From positions 1-21,011 of the forward strand of contig CAZOER010000014.1 of NCBI GenBank assembly GCA_964578905.1: 21,011 bases of DNA, written 5' to 3'. The notes beneath the pieces are model-generated. The model worked only from the letters and a program-made list of their open reading frames with translations, searched no databases and was not told the DNA's origin. A program made the position numbers and the translations under genes. Shown here one piece after another: positions 12,784 through 19,760 of this stretch. The stretch is from CAZVBV01 sp964578905 (GTDB taxonomy: Bacteria > Patescibacteriota > Gracilibacteria > UBA4473). How positions within the stretch are numbered: the stretch's first letter is position 1; the number at the start of each line of letters is the position of its first letter.

Positions 12784-14598
12784 ATGCACGAGAAAATTAT
12801 CATCTTGGATTTCGGAGGACAATACGCACACTTGATCGCGAGTAGAATCAGACGGTTGAACGTACTGGCGGAAATCATGTCACCCGATGAAGCCAATGCT
12901 GAGAATTTAAACGATGACAACATTAAAGGAATTATTCTTTCGGGAGGGCCTCAGAGCGTCTTTGCCGATGACTCCCCTTCTACGGACCCCGCAATCTTTG
13001 AACTGGGGAAACCAGTGTTGGGACTCTGCTACGGACATCAATATTTCGCTCATGCACTGGGCGGGACGGTGGCTCCCGGAACGACGGGAGAATTTGGACG
13101 ATCAGAATTTACCCAAGACGAAAAATGCCCAATTTTCAAAGGCGTGCCCGCTGTCTCCACTGTGTGGATGAATCATGTGGACGCGGTGGGAGAATTTGCT
13201 CCTGGATTTGAGATTTGCGGAAGCACTCCTCACTGCGCGACAGCTGCTGCGTGGGACGAGAAGAGAAATTTCTTTTCATTTCAATTTCACGGAGAAGTAA
13301 CCCATACAGAATTTGGAGATACGATGTTCCAAAACTTCTTGGATATCTGCGAATGTTCTCGCGATTGGAGCGTTGAGAAATTCTTTGAAGAACAAGAGAA
13401 AAATCTAAAAGAAGTGGTCGGCGATAAAAACGTCTTCCTCTTTGTTTCAGGAGGAGTTGATTCGACGGTGTCATTTGCGCTGTTAACGAAGATCTTTGGA
13501 GCAAACCGAGTCAAAGGACTCTTCGTCGATACGGGAATGATGCGACAAGGCGAAGTCAAGGAAGTGGAGACGTCTGTCCGTGCTATCGGCGCTGATCTGA
13601 CGACATTGAGGGAAGGTGATTATTTCTTGGGGAAACTCAAGGGCGAAGCTGATCCTGAGAAAAAACGAGAGATTATTGGTCATTCATTTCTGGATGTTCA
13701 AAATAAATTTTTCACCGAACAAGACCTTCATGAGAATTGGATTTTGGCACAGGGAACGATTTATCCGGATACGATTGAAACGGGAGGAACCAAACACGCG
13801 TCAAAGATCAAAACCCATCATAATAGGGCCCCTGAAGTGCAGAAATTGATTGATGCGGGAAAGATCATAGAACCGATCAAAGAGCTCTACAAAGACGAGG
13901 TACGACGTCTGGGGGAACATCTCGGACTCCCGCACGACCTCGTGTGGCGACATCCGTTCCCAGGTCCTGGTCTGGGAGTGAGAATTTTGTGTAGCGATAA
14001 GACAATCGATGAACCGTTGGTGAATAAAGTTTCTGGATTCACACTGCAGGAAAACAAAAAACCATTCATCGTGTTGCCGATTAAATCAGTCGGTGTTCAA
14101 GGAGATTTCAGAACCTATAAGCATCCCGCAATTATTACCAAACTTCCGGGAGAGAAGACGTTGGAGAATTTGGAGAAACACGCCACGCGTCTGATTAATC
14201 ATTACAAAGATATCAATCGATGCATCTTCCCGCTGGGGCAGAACTTTAGTGGGAATATCCGGCAGACAAAGGTATGGAAAACAGACATGTCTGTTAAGCG
14301 AGTGCAGTTGTTGCAAAAGGCAGATGACATCGTCACTCGGACGTTACGGGAAATGGATTTGTATGAAAAAGTCTGGCAATTCCCAACAGTGCTCTTGCCG
14401 ATTTCTTTTAATGAAACTGGGAAAGAGTCCATTGTCCTTCGACCGATTGATTCGATTGATGCGATGAGTGCGAGCGTGGGGAAACTCCCGTGGGAATTCT
14501 TTGAGAAAGTTTCAAACGAGATTCTTCAGGATACAGAAATTTCAGCCGTATTTTTGGACGTAACGAGTAAACCACCAGGAACCATTGAGTGGGAATAA
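12784..14598 (+). CDS. guaA: GMP synthase (glutamine-hydrolysing), long form
   Basis: Converts XMP to GMP with ATP and glutamine. The 604-residue protein starts with a class I amidotransferase domain with nucleophile Cys82 (GLCYGHQ) and His169/Glu171 (FHGEVTH, where HPE is usual). The ATP pyrophosphatase domain has the P-loop SGGVDST (222-228), and the C-terminus ends TSKPPGTIEWE. Bacterial GuaA is normally about 510-525 residues; the extra length lies between HPFPGPGLGVRIL (about 400) and LLQKADDIVTRTL, where IVLPIKSVGVQGDFRTY appears. That arrangement resembles the dimerisation insert of eukaryotic GMP synthetase. It is followed after 2 nt by a HAD gene, so the two form an operon from the promoter at 12747. 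Confidence 0.95.
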   Translation: MHEKIIILDFGGQYAHLIASRIRRLNVLAEIMSPDEANAENLNDDNIKGIILSGGPQSVFADDSPSTDPAIFELGKPVLGLCYGHQYFAHALGGTVAPGTTGEFGRSEFTQDEKCPIFKGVPAVSTVWMNHVDAVGEFAPGFEICGSTPHCATAAAWDEKRNFFSFQFHGEVTHTEFGDTMFQNFLDICECSRDWSVEKFFEEQEKNLKEVVGDKNVFLFVSGGVDSTVSFALLTKIFGANRVKGLFVDTGMMRQGEVKEVETSVRAIGADLTTLREGDYFLGKLKGEADPEKKREIIGHSFLDVQNKFFTEQDLHENWILAQGTIYPDTIETGGTKHASKIKTHHNRAPEVQKLIDAGKIIEPIKELYKDEVRRLGEHLGLPHDLVWRHPFPGPGLGVRILCSDKTIDEPLVNKVSGFTLQENKKPFIVLPIKSVGVQGDFRTYKHPAIITKLPGEKTLENLEKHATRLINHYKDINRCIFPLGQNFSGNIRQTKVWKTDMSVKRVQLLQKADDIVTRTLREMDLYEKVWQFPTVLLPISFNETGKESIVLRPIDSIDAMSASVGKLPWEFFEKVSNEILQDTEISAVFLDVTSKPPGTIEWE

Positions 14599-14600
14599 TA

Positions 14601-15248
14601 ATGACAAAATTTAAAGCTATCCTCTTCGACAACGACGGGATTCTCATGGACACTGAGAAACTTTATTTCTTTGCCTGTCGAGATACGTTGGCGGAGGAAG
14701 GATTTGAATACACGGAGGAAATGTACGCCCATTACACGCTCTACAACAATCGTGGAGCATGGCATTATCTCGTTGAAGAACAAGGATATTCTGAAGAAAA
14801 AGCAAGGGTCGTTCAGCTCCGATGGCGTGATACATATTTGAGACTTTTCCTTACTGACACACAGTTGTTTCCGGAAACAATTGATGTACTTAAAACACTT
14901 CAAGGAAAATTCCGATTGGGGTTAGTGACGGGATCCAGTCAAAAAGAAATCGATGTGAAATTTGAACAAACGGGAATTAAGGATTTCTTTGAAATCTGTA
15001 ATGCACGAGAAACCTACGAACGATCAAAACCTTTCCCTGATCCGTATCTCCACACGGCAGAAATGATGAGAGTCAAACCAGAGGAATGTTTGGTCATCGA
15101 AGACTCCCCTCGTGGAGCAATCGCCGCAAAGGCGGCAGGAATGACGTGCTACATTATTCCCAATGGAATGACTGAACACCTTAAATTTCCCGAAGTTGAT
15201 TGCACGTTGAAAAACCTTTCTGAATTAGTAGGAATCTTGGAAGCCTAG
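14601..15248 (+). CDS. HAD-superfamily hydrolase (beta-phosphoglucomutase-like phosphatase)
   Basis: A 215-residue haloacid-dehalogenase phosphatase with all four motifs: I FDNDGILMDTE (Asp10 nucleophile, Asp12), II VTGSS, III the Lys in ERSKPFPDPY, and IV VIEDSPRGAIAAKAAGM. The cap domain between motifs I and II is of the helical type, as in phosphoglycolate phosphatase, beta-phosphoglucomutase and pseudouridine monophosphatase. The ATG at 14601 is chosen because it begins directly before MTKFKAILFD, 2 nt after the guaA stop. The substrate cannot be assigned; the guaA operon context hints at nucleotide housekeeping. It ends tail-to-tail with the EamA gene, both using TAG in the shared palindrome CTAG. 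Confidence 0.88.
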   Translation: MTKFKAILFDNDGILMDTEKLYFFACRDTLAEEGFEYTEEMYAHYTLYNNRGAWHYLVEEQGYSEEKARVVQLRWRDTYLRLFLTDTQLFPETIDVLKTLQGKFRLGLVTGSSQKEIDVKFEQTGIKDFFEICNARETYERSKPFPDPYLHTAEMMRVKPEECLVIEDSPRGAIAAKAAGMTCYIIPNGMTEHLKFPEVDCTLKNLSELVGILEA

Positions 15249-16126
15249 CTTCCCATCAACTTCAGTCCCACGAGTCCGACCAAAATCACGAGCACCCAGA
15301 ACAATTGTGAACGGATGAGTTTTTCGTTGTAGAGGAAGTGTGCGATGAGGATGGAAACCAAGATTCCCCCCGCTCCGATCGCATTCACAATCCCCATTGG
15401 ACCGAGCGTGACGGCATAGGCAAAAGCCCCTGTTCCAACTAATGTTGGCCAAGAAACAAGTGTAATAACTCCAAATTCTTTCCAAGAGATTTTTGCGATT
15501 TTTGTGTGCCCTATTCCTGAACGAAGGATCCCAAACAAAAGCGCGAACAATCCAATCAATGTTTCCCATACATACCCAGAAAGAAATGGATCGATTTCTC
15601 GTGACAATTTACTCATGAAGTAAAACGAAAATCCTGCTAAAACCGCTGACACAAATGTTATGAGAACCCCTTTGGTAACGTTGTTGTCTAAGTGTTCAAA
15701 TTTATTTTTTTGCATCGCCAAACACCCACCCGCTATGAGGATGAGCGTCACAAAAAAGAGTTCTTCCCAAAATGGAATTTCTCCAAAAAAGACAAATCCT
15801 AAAATGAAAACTATAACCACACTAAAGAGTCTTCCAAAAACCGTTTTTATTCCCACGGGTAAAAACTTAACAGCCCACAAACTCAATGCCAACGCTGAAG
15901 CCCCCGTTGCTCCTGCAATGAGAAACTCAATAATAACTTGCGTGTCCTGCAACGAAGCAAAACTTTCTCTCGAAGCGAGAAACAAAAGTGGAATCATCGT
16001 AACGGCCAGCGACAAATTCCGATAAATCGAAATCGACAATCCATCATGTTTCCGCGCATGATGAGAGATGAGTGTTCCTTGTACGGAATACGCAATCATT
16101 GCCAGAACCGCAAGAAGGAAAAACAT
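15245..16126 (-). CDS. EamA-family (DMT superfamily) transporter
   Basis: A 293-residue membrane protein with about ten hydrophobic helices arranged as two five-helix repeats, the hallmark of the drug/metabolite transporter superfamily. The first repeat covers about residues 1-140, ending GGCLAMQKN, and the second about 150-293, ending VLVILVGLVGLKLMGS. Conserved features include the YRNLSLAVTMIPLL and GAFAYAVTLGPMGIVNAIGAGGILVSILIAHFLYNEKL segments. Substrate is unknown; family members move amino acids, nucleotides or metabolites out of cells. It follows the nucleotidyltransferase gene by 15 bp on the same strand and likely shares its transcript. Confidence 0.85.
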   Translation of the reverse strand: MFFLLAVLAMIAYSVQGTLISHHARKHDGLSISIYRNLSLAVTMIPLLFLASRESFASLQDTQVIIEFLIAGATGASALALSLWAVKFLPVGIKTVFGRLFSVVIVFILGFVFFGEIPFWEELFFVTLILIAGGCLAMQKNKFEHLDNNVTKGVLITFVSAVLAGFSFYFMSKLSREIDPFLSGYVWETLIGLFALLFGILRSGIGHTKIAKISWKEFGVITLVSWPTLVGTGAFAYAVTLGPMGIVNAIGAGGILVSILIAHFLYNEKLIRSQLFWVLVILVGLVGLKLMGS

Positions 16127-16141
16127 TGTGCGGGGAGTCTA

Positions 16142-16735
16142 TTATCTTTTTGAGAAATGTCGATTCTTTGGCTCTGGATGAAACCGTAACTCATCGTCGG
16201 AGAGAAGTATCACCGCTCCTTCTTTTGTGAAGTCAGGGTTCTTTTTTATTTTCGAAATTTGAAGTGGCGCTACTATTTTATCGAACCAAGACTGTGATTT
16301 TCGAGTGAATGAATGTCCTTCCGTTTCTTCGATTGTAAATCGCTCCCCAAATGTCTTTACCCACTCTTGGTTCGCATGCACAAACGCATGATAAACCTCA
16401 TCAGGATCATACAAAGGTTTGTTGTGCGTGAACAGCTTCGCTGAGTACAAATCTTGTTCAATAATCTTTAATTGATGATCTGCAATGAAGTGATTGGGGC
16501 AAATCCTCCCTTTGTGGTGATGCGGTTTGGCCAGTTGGTTGAATATTTTTAAAACAAGGAATACGAAAAATCGTGCCGTCCATATCTGTCCCGATTTCGC
16601 GATAATAAAGAAATCAATGTCTGATTCCCTCGTCCCTCTCCCCTCTGCAACACTCCCTGATAAAAAGATCGCTCGCACCCCCGGACAACGTCCAAGAATC
16701 TGTGCCCAGCGATGTGCTTTAGAGAAAAAATCCAT
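16142..16735 (-). CDS. Minimal nucleotidyltransferase-fold protein
   Basis: A 197-residue protein with the pol-beta superfamily signature LSGSVAEGRGTRESDIDFFII (about residues 25-45), which supplies the G-S and D-x-D metal-binding residues. It is longer than stand-alone MNT antitoxin-type proteins, and the region after residue 60 (RICPNHFIADHQ, then LYSAKLFTHNKPLYDPD) resembles an enzyme-like extension seen in archaeal and CPR proteins. It might transfer a nucleotide to a small molecule, a protein or a tRNA; the substrate is unknown. No HEPN partner is encoded next to it, so a MNT/HEPN toxin pair is unlikely. It precedes the EamA gene on the same strand. Confidence 0.75.
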   Translation of the reverse strand: MDFFSKAHRWAQILGRCPGVRAIFLSGSVAEGRGTRESDIDFFIIAKSGQIWTARFFVFLVLKIFNQLAKPHHHKGRICPNHFIADHQLKIIEQDLYSAKLFTHNKPLYDPDEVYHAFVHANQEWVKTFGERFTIEETEGHSFTRKSQSWFDKIVAPLQISKIKKNPDFTKEGAVILLSDDELRFHPEPKNRHFSKR

Positions 16736-16777
16736 CGAATGGATTATACACTCTTTTTTCCGTTTCTTATTTTTTAC

Positions 16778-16847
16778 GTCATCCCAAATTTAATTTGGGA
16801 TCCATTATCAAACTCAATAATAGATTCTGAATCAAGTTCAGAATGAC
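16778..16847. repeat. Palindromic mosaic repeat, copy 3
   Basis: GTCAT - hairpin CCCAAAT/ATTTGGG (16783-16789, 16793-16799) - spacer - hairpin TTCTGAA/TTCAGAA (16825-16831, 16837-16843) - ATGAC. It is located between the metallopeptidase and nucleotidyltransferase genes. Confidence 0.75.
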
Positions 16848-16859
16848 AAAGAATGGGGA

Positions 16860-17672
16860 TTACAACTCCAACATGGTCGCATCCCACACCAATGACTTTC
16901 CAGCGACAAATTCTGCTGAGACTTCTTTCTCTGTTTGAAACTCTTTTCCCGCGAAAACATGCTCCTTGAAGAAGTCGTATTTCGCGCTCAGCACATCTGA
17001 GCTTTCCCCGAGATATCGAAACTTCTCTCCATGCATTCTGTAGAATAAAAAGCTCTCTGCGAAATCCTCGAAACAATTGCTCATCGCATACCCCGAAACA
17101 AAATCTGTATGTACGATATCCATTTTTAGAGTGTCAGAATCTTTCCACGAAAGAGAATAAAAATCCACACTCAGGTCATCATTAAAGAATGTCTTTGTTC
17201 TGTCAACAAAAGCGCTCGCGCCTCCATTGATACTCTTCAGTCCTCCAAGATCCGTCACGTGTCCAAGCTCGTGAATGAGTACCGAAACCATTTCATCATC
17301 TGTCTCAATGGATTCGGTGTGAAGAATTATTTTTTTACTATTCGCCATTCCTCGAGAGGCGTGTTTTTGATTTTTGATTACCAAATTCTTGAGAACGTTA
17401 ATTTGTTCTGGTTCAAATGATGACAGCACCTTCTTCACATTCTGTTTTACTTTGAGCAAGGCAATTCGATCTTCTCGTGTCTTTTGAAATTTCTGTGCAG
17501 AAAAGTGCCCTTCCCAGTTCGGTGTTGAAACAGAAGGAAACGGTCGTGTTCGTATCACACGAAGTCGTTGTCTGACAGACCGTTGAACAGGCGCAGAATC
17601 ATGCATCGCTACGGGAACATCCGCTGGAGTCATAAATGTGGCGAGTCCAAAAAGAAGTGTAATAAAAAACAT
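16860..17672 (-). CDS. Secreted zinc metallopeptidase, HELGH type
   Basis: A 270-residue protein with an N-terminal hydrophobic stretch (about residues 2-22) that should act as a signal peptide or anchor, although it lacks the usual positive charges before it. A basic segment follows (about 30-45). The zinc site is HELGH (His134, Glu135, His138). CFEDFAESFLFY (Glu202, Glu206) comes 64 residues later and probably supplies the third ligand, as in gluzincins. The fold resembles anthrax-lethal-factor-like or other extracellular gluzincin domains, but no specific family is certain. It would act outside the cytoplasm on unknown proteins. It lies downstream of thrS but has its own promoter. Confidence 0.75.
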   Translation of the reverse strand: MFFITLLFGLATFMTPADVPVAMHDSAPVQRSVRQRLRVIRTRPFPSVSTPNWEGHFSAQKFQKTREDRIALLKVKQNVKKVLSSFEPEQINVLKNLVIKNQKHASRGMANSKKIILHTESIETDDEMVSVLIHELGHVTDLGGLKSINGGASAFVDRTKTFFNDDLSVDFYSLSWKDSDTLKMDIVHTDFVSGYAMSNCFEDFAESFLFYRMHGEKFRYLGESSDVLSAKYDFFKEHVFAGKEFQTEKEVSAEFVAGKSLVWDATMLEL

Positions 17673-17720
17673 ACTGGGTGAATTATCATCCTTTGTGTGT
17701 ATGTTTGTTTTTACAAAGTG

Positions 17721-17749
17721 TTTTTAGACTGTTTTTGTTAAAATGTCAA
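17721..17749 (-). promoter_or_regulatory. Promoter of the metallopeptidase gene
   Basis: On the minus strand TTGACA (17749-17744) and TAAAAA (17726-17721) are 17 bp apart. The start would fall near 17714, about 40 nt before the ATG. Confidence 0.6.
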
Positions 17750-17773
17750 GTTGTCCTTGCAAACAGTCCCGGC

Positions 17774-17797
17774 AGCCCACAGCTTAAGCTGTGGGTT
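17774..17797. repeat. CCCACAGC hairpin after thrS
   Basis: CCCACAGC-TTAA-GCTGTGGG (17776-17795) lies immediately beyond the thrS stop codon. It is a sibling of the hairpins after gap at 20782-20838. It may act as a transcript end, although no U-tract follows on the minus strand. Confidence 0.75.
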
Positions 17798-19552
17798 TCA
17801 TTTCTTTGTCAACAGGTCCCGCAATTCTTCGATACTCATTTTTTGATCCTTCTCTTCTCCGTACTTTCGGACGGTGAGATTTTTATTCTTCACTTCTTCA
17901 TCCCCGATGATGAGAGAGAATGGAACCTTGTTTGTCTGGGCATTTCGAATTCGTTTTCCGAGGGTTTCGCTCGCATCCTGAAGTTCTGCTCGACCGTGCG
18001 CTTTTTTAATTTTTTCAAGAATTTCTTGTGCGTATTTCTCGTGTTTATCTGACACTGGCAAAATGTGAACTTGCTCTGGTGCCAACCACGCTGGGAATGC
18101 TCCCGCGTAATGCTCGATGAGGAATCCAATCATTCGTTCGTGGGTACTCAATGGTGCACGGTGAATACAAATCGGTGTTTTTTCTGTTCCATCTTTATCG
18201 ATGTAGGTAAGACCGAATCGTTTTGGAACCGCGAAGTCGAGTTGGTTTGTCGCAATGGTGAACTCTCGTCCAATCGCTGACCAAATCTGCACGTCGATCT
18301 TCGGTCCGTAGAATGCTGCTTCGTCCTCCACTTCTTTGAAGGGGACCTTCATATTTACCAATGCTTCTCGCACTTGGTTCTCTGTCTTGATCCACAATTC
18401 TGGTTCGTTCACATATTTCTTTCCCAAGCCTTCTTTTGAATGTTTCGCAAACGTCATCTCGTATTTCTCAATTCCAAACAATTTGAAATAGTACTGATAC
18501 ATCGCAATCACGTCTTGGAATTCTTTCTCAAACTGCTCCTCAGTACAGTAAATATGCGCATCGTTCATACAGAGTGATCGCACCCGCATGAGACCGAACA
18601 GTGCTCCTGAATCCTCATGTCGGTAACAGTGTCCGTACTCCGCCAATCGCAATGGCAAGTCTCGGTAACTCTTTGGTGTCGCATCGTAAATCTTGTGGTG
18701 ATGCGGACAGTTCATCGCTTTGAGATAATATTTCTCATTATCGAATTCCATTGGTGGGAACATGTCCTCCGCGTAGTACGGCAGATGTCCTGATTTCAAA
18801 TAGAGTTGTTCCTTCGCAATGTGCGGTGTCCGCACCCGTTTGTATCCGTATTCTTCTTCTGTTTCTTTCGCTAATTTTTCAAGTTGTTCCACGATGACCG
18901 CTCCCTTGGGCAACCACAATGGGAGTCCTGGACCGACTTCGTCATCGAAAGTAAAAAGTTCTAATTCCTTCCCAAGTTTTCGGTGGTCTCGCTTTTTGGC
19001 TTCTTCCATCATGAGCAAGTACGCATCGAGTTCTTCTTTTGTTTTGTACGCCACTCCGTAAATTCGAGTCAGCATTGCGTTTTTCTCATCCCCTCTCCAG
19101 TATGCTCCCGCTAACTTGATCAATTTGAATATTCCCAGTTCTCCAGTTGAGGCAAGATGCGGTCCCGCACAAATATCTCGATAGACCACCCGTCCTGAGT
19201 CGTCGACAAAGTCGTACGCAGAAATGTCTTCTCCTTTCTCCACAATTCCGTCGATCAGTTCTATTTTATACGAATCTGATGCCCATTCTTTTCGGGCTTC
19301 TTTTTCGGTGAACATCTTTTTTTCAATCTTGAAGTTTTTGTTCACGAGCCATCGCATTTTTTTCTCAATCGCTTTGAACTCAGTCTCTGACAAAGATTCT
19401 TCTCCAAGATCAAAGTCTTGATAGAACATGTCATCCGTCCATGGTCCAACTCCCAATTTAATATCGGGGTGAATCATTTTTACGGCCGCGGTCATCACAT
19501 GAGAACCTGTGTGTCGTCGGCAGACTTCGAGATCAGAGTGTTTATCGCACAT
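17798..19552 (-). CDS. thrS: Threonyl-tRNA synthetase lacking the TGS domain
   Basis: Attaches threonine to tRNA-Thr. The 584-residue protein starts directly in the editing domain, without the N-terminal TGS domain of the usual form of about 640 residues. The editing site is intact: HTGSH (His14, His18) and CAGPH (Cys128, His132). The class II core shows LYLKSGHLPYYAEDMF, AMNCPHH (a zinc ligand), the motif 2 region RHEDSGALFGLMRVR, and the motif 3 region ICIHRAPLSTHERMIGFLIEHY. The C-terminal anticodon-binding domain (about 485-584) includes GKRIRNAQTNKVPFSLIIGD. Start choice: the ATG at 19552 follows a leader attenuator, and no in-frame start lies between. Expression is likely controlled by threonine supply. 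Confidence 0.95.
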   Translation of the reverse strand: MCDKHSDLEVCRRHTGSHVMTAAVKMIHPDIKLGVGPWTDDMFYQDFDLGEESLSETEFKAIEKKMRWLVNKNFKIEKKMFTEKEARKEWASDSYKIELIDGIVEKGEDISAYDFVDDSGRVVYRDICAGPHLASTGELGIFKLIKLAGAYWRGDEKNAMLTRIYGVAYKTKEELDAYLLMMEEAKKRDHRKLGKELELFTFDDEVGPGLPLWLPKGAVIVEQLEKLAKETEEEYGYKRVRTPHIAKEQLYLKSGHLPYYAEDMFPPMEFDNEKYYLKAMNCPHHHKIYDATPKSYRDLPLRLAEYGHCYRHEDSGALFGLMRVRSLCMNDAHIYCTEEQFEKEFQDVIAMYQYYFKLFGIEKYEMTFAKHSKEGLGKKYVNEPELWIKTENQVREALVNMKVPFKEVEDEAAFYGPKIDVQIWSAIGREFTIATNQLDFAVPKRFGLTYIDKDGTEKTPICIHRAPLSTHERMIGFLIEHYAGAFPAWLAPEQVHILPVSDKHEKYAQEILEKIKKAHGRAELQDASETLGKRIRNAQTNKVPFSLIIGDEEVKNKNLTVRKYGEEKDQKMSIEELRDLLTKK

Positions 19553-19563
19553 ATGTTGGGTTT

Positions 19564-19635
19564 AAAAAAATCTCCGCGCGGGAGACTTGGAGATGAACCT
19601 TACCAAATCTCCGAAATTATCGGGGCGTTGTGGTA
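19564..19635 (-). promoter_or_regulatory. thrS transcription attenuator
   Basis: On the minus strand four segments can pair in exclusive ways. 1:2 pairs UACCA (19635-19631) with UGGUA (19605-19601) and CCGA (19623-19620) with UCGG (19614-19611). 2:3, the antiterminator, pairs 19612-19603 with 19590-19581, ten continuous pairs including one U-G. 3:4, the terminator, pairs UCUCC (19585-19581) with GGAGA (19575-19571), then seven Us (19570-19564). The Thr-rich leader ORF overlaps segment 1 and its stop lies 5-6 nt before segment 2. Stalling at Thr codons would free 2:3 and allow read-through into thrS. Confidence 0.85.
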
Positions 19636-19643
19636 GTCGTCAT
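19617..19643 (-). CDS. thrL: thr leader peptide MTTTTTPR
   Basis: A nine-codon leader ORF: ATG ACG ACT ACC ACA ACG CCC CGA TAA. Five consecutive Thr codons include all four synonymous forms, so any uncharged tRNA-Thr isoacceptor would stall the ribosome. It starts about 16 nt after the predicted transcript start, preceded by an unstructured CAA-repeat, and precedes the antiterminator/terminator stems of thrS. The peptide itself is not expected to have a role. The symbol is given by analogy with the enterobacterial thr leader, not by homology. Confidence 0.85.
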   Translation of the reverse strand: MTTTTTPR

Positions 19644-19665
19644 TGTTGTTGTTTTCACGATATGA

Positions 19666-19693
19666 ATTTTAAATTGAGAGGGCTCAAAGTCAA
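19666..19693 (-). promoter_or_regulatory. thrS promoter
   Basis: On the minus strand TTGACT (19693-19688) and TAAAAT (19671-19666) are 16 bp apart, placing the start near 19659, just upstream of the leader peptide. Confidence 0.65.
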
Positions 19694-19722
19694 ATTTACT
19701 TTTTTTCCAACCATTTTTTCTC

Positions 19723-19728
19723 TACAAT
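19723..19728 (+). promoter_or_regulatory. gap promoter -10 box
   Basis: TACAAT lies 32 bp before the gap ATG, with a T-run at the -35 position. The leader would be about 25 nt and lacks a Shine-Dalgarno site. The thrS promoter runs in the opposite direction 30 bp away. Confidence 0.45.
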
Positions 19729-19760
19729 ACAGGCAACTTAATTCTAAACCCACTTACCCC

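Noticed and set aside
19587..19760. N-terminal extension of GAPDH
   Set aside because: The family starts at 19761, and the upstream DNA is the thrS leader and promoter region on the other strand.
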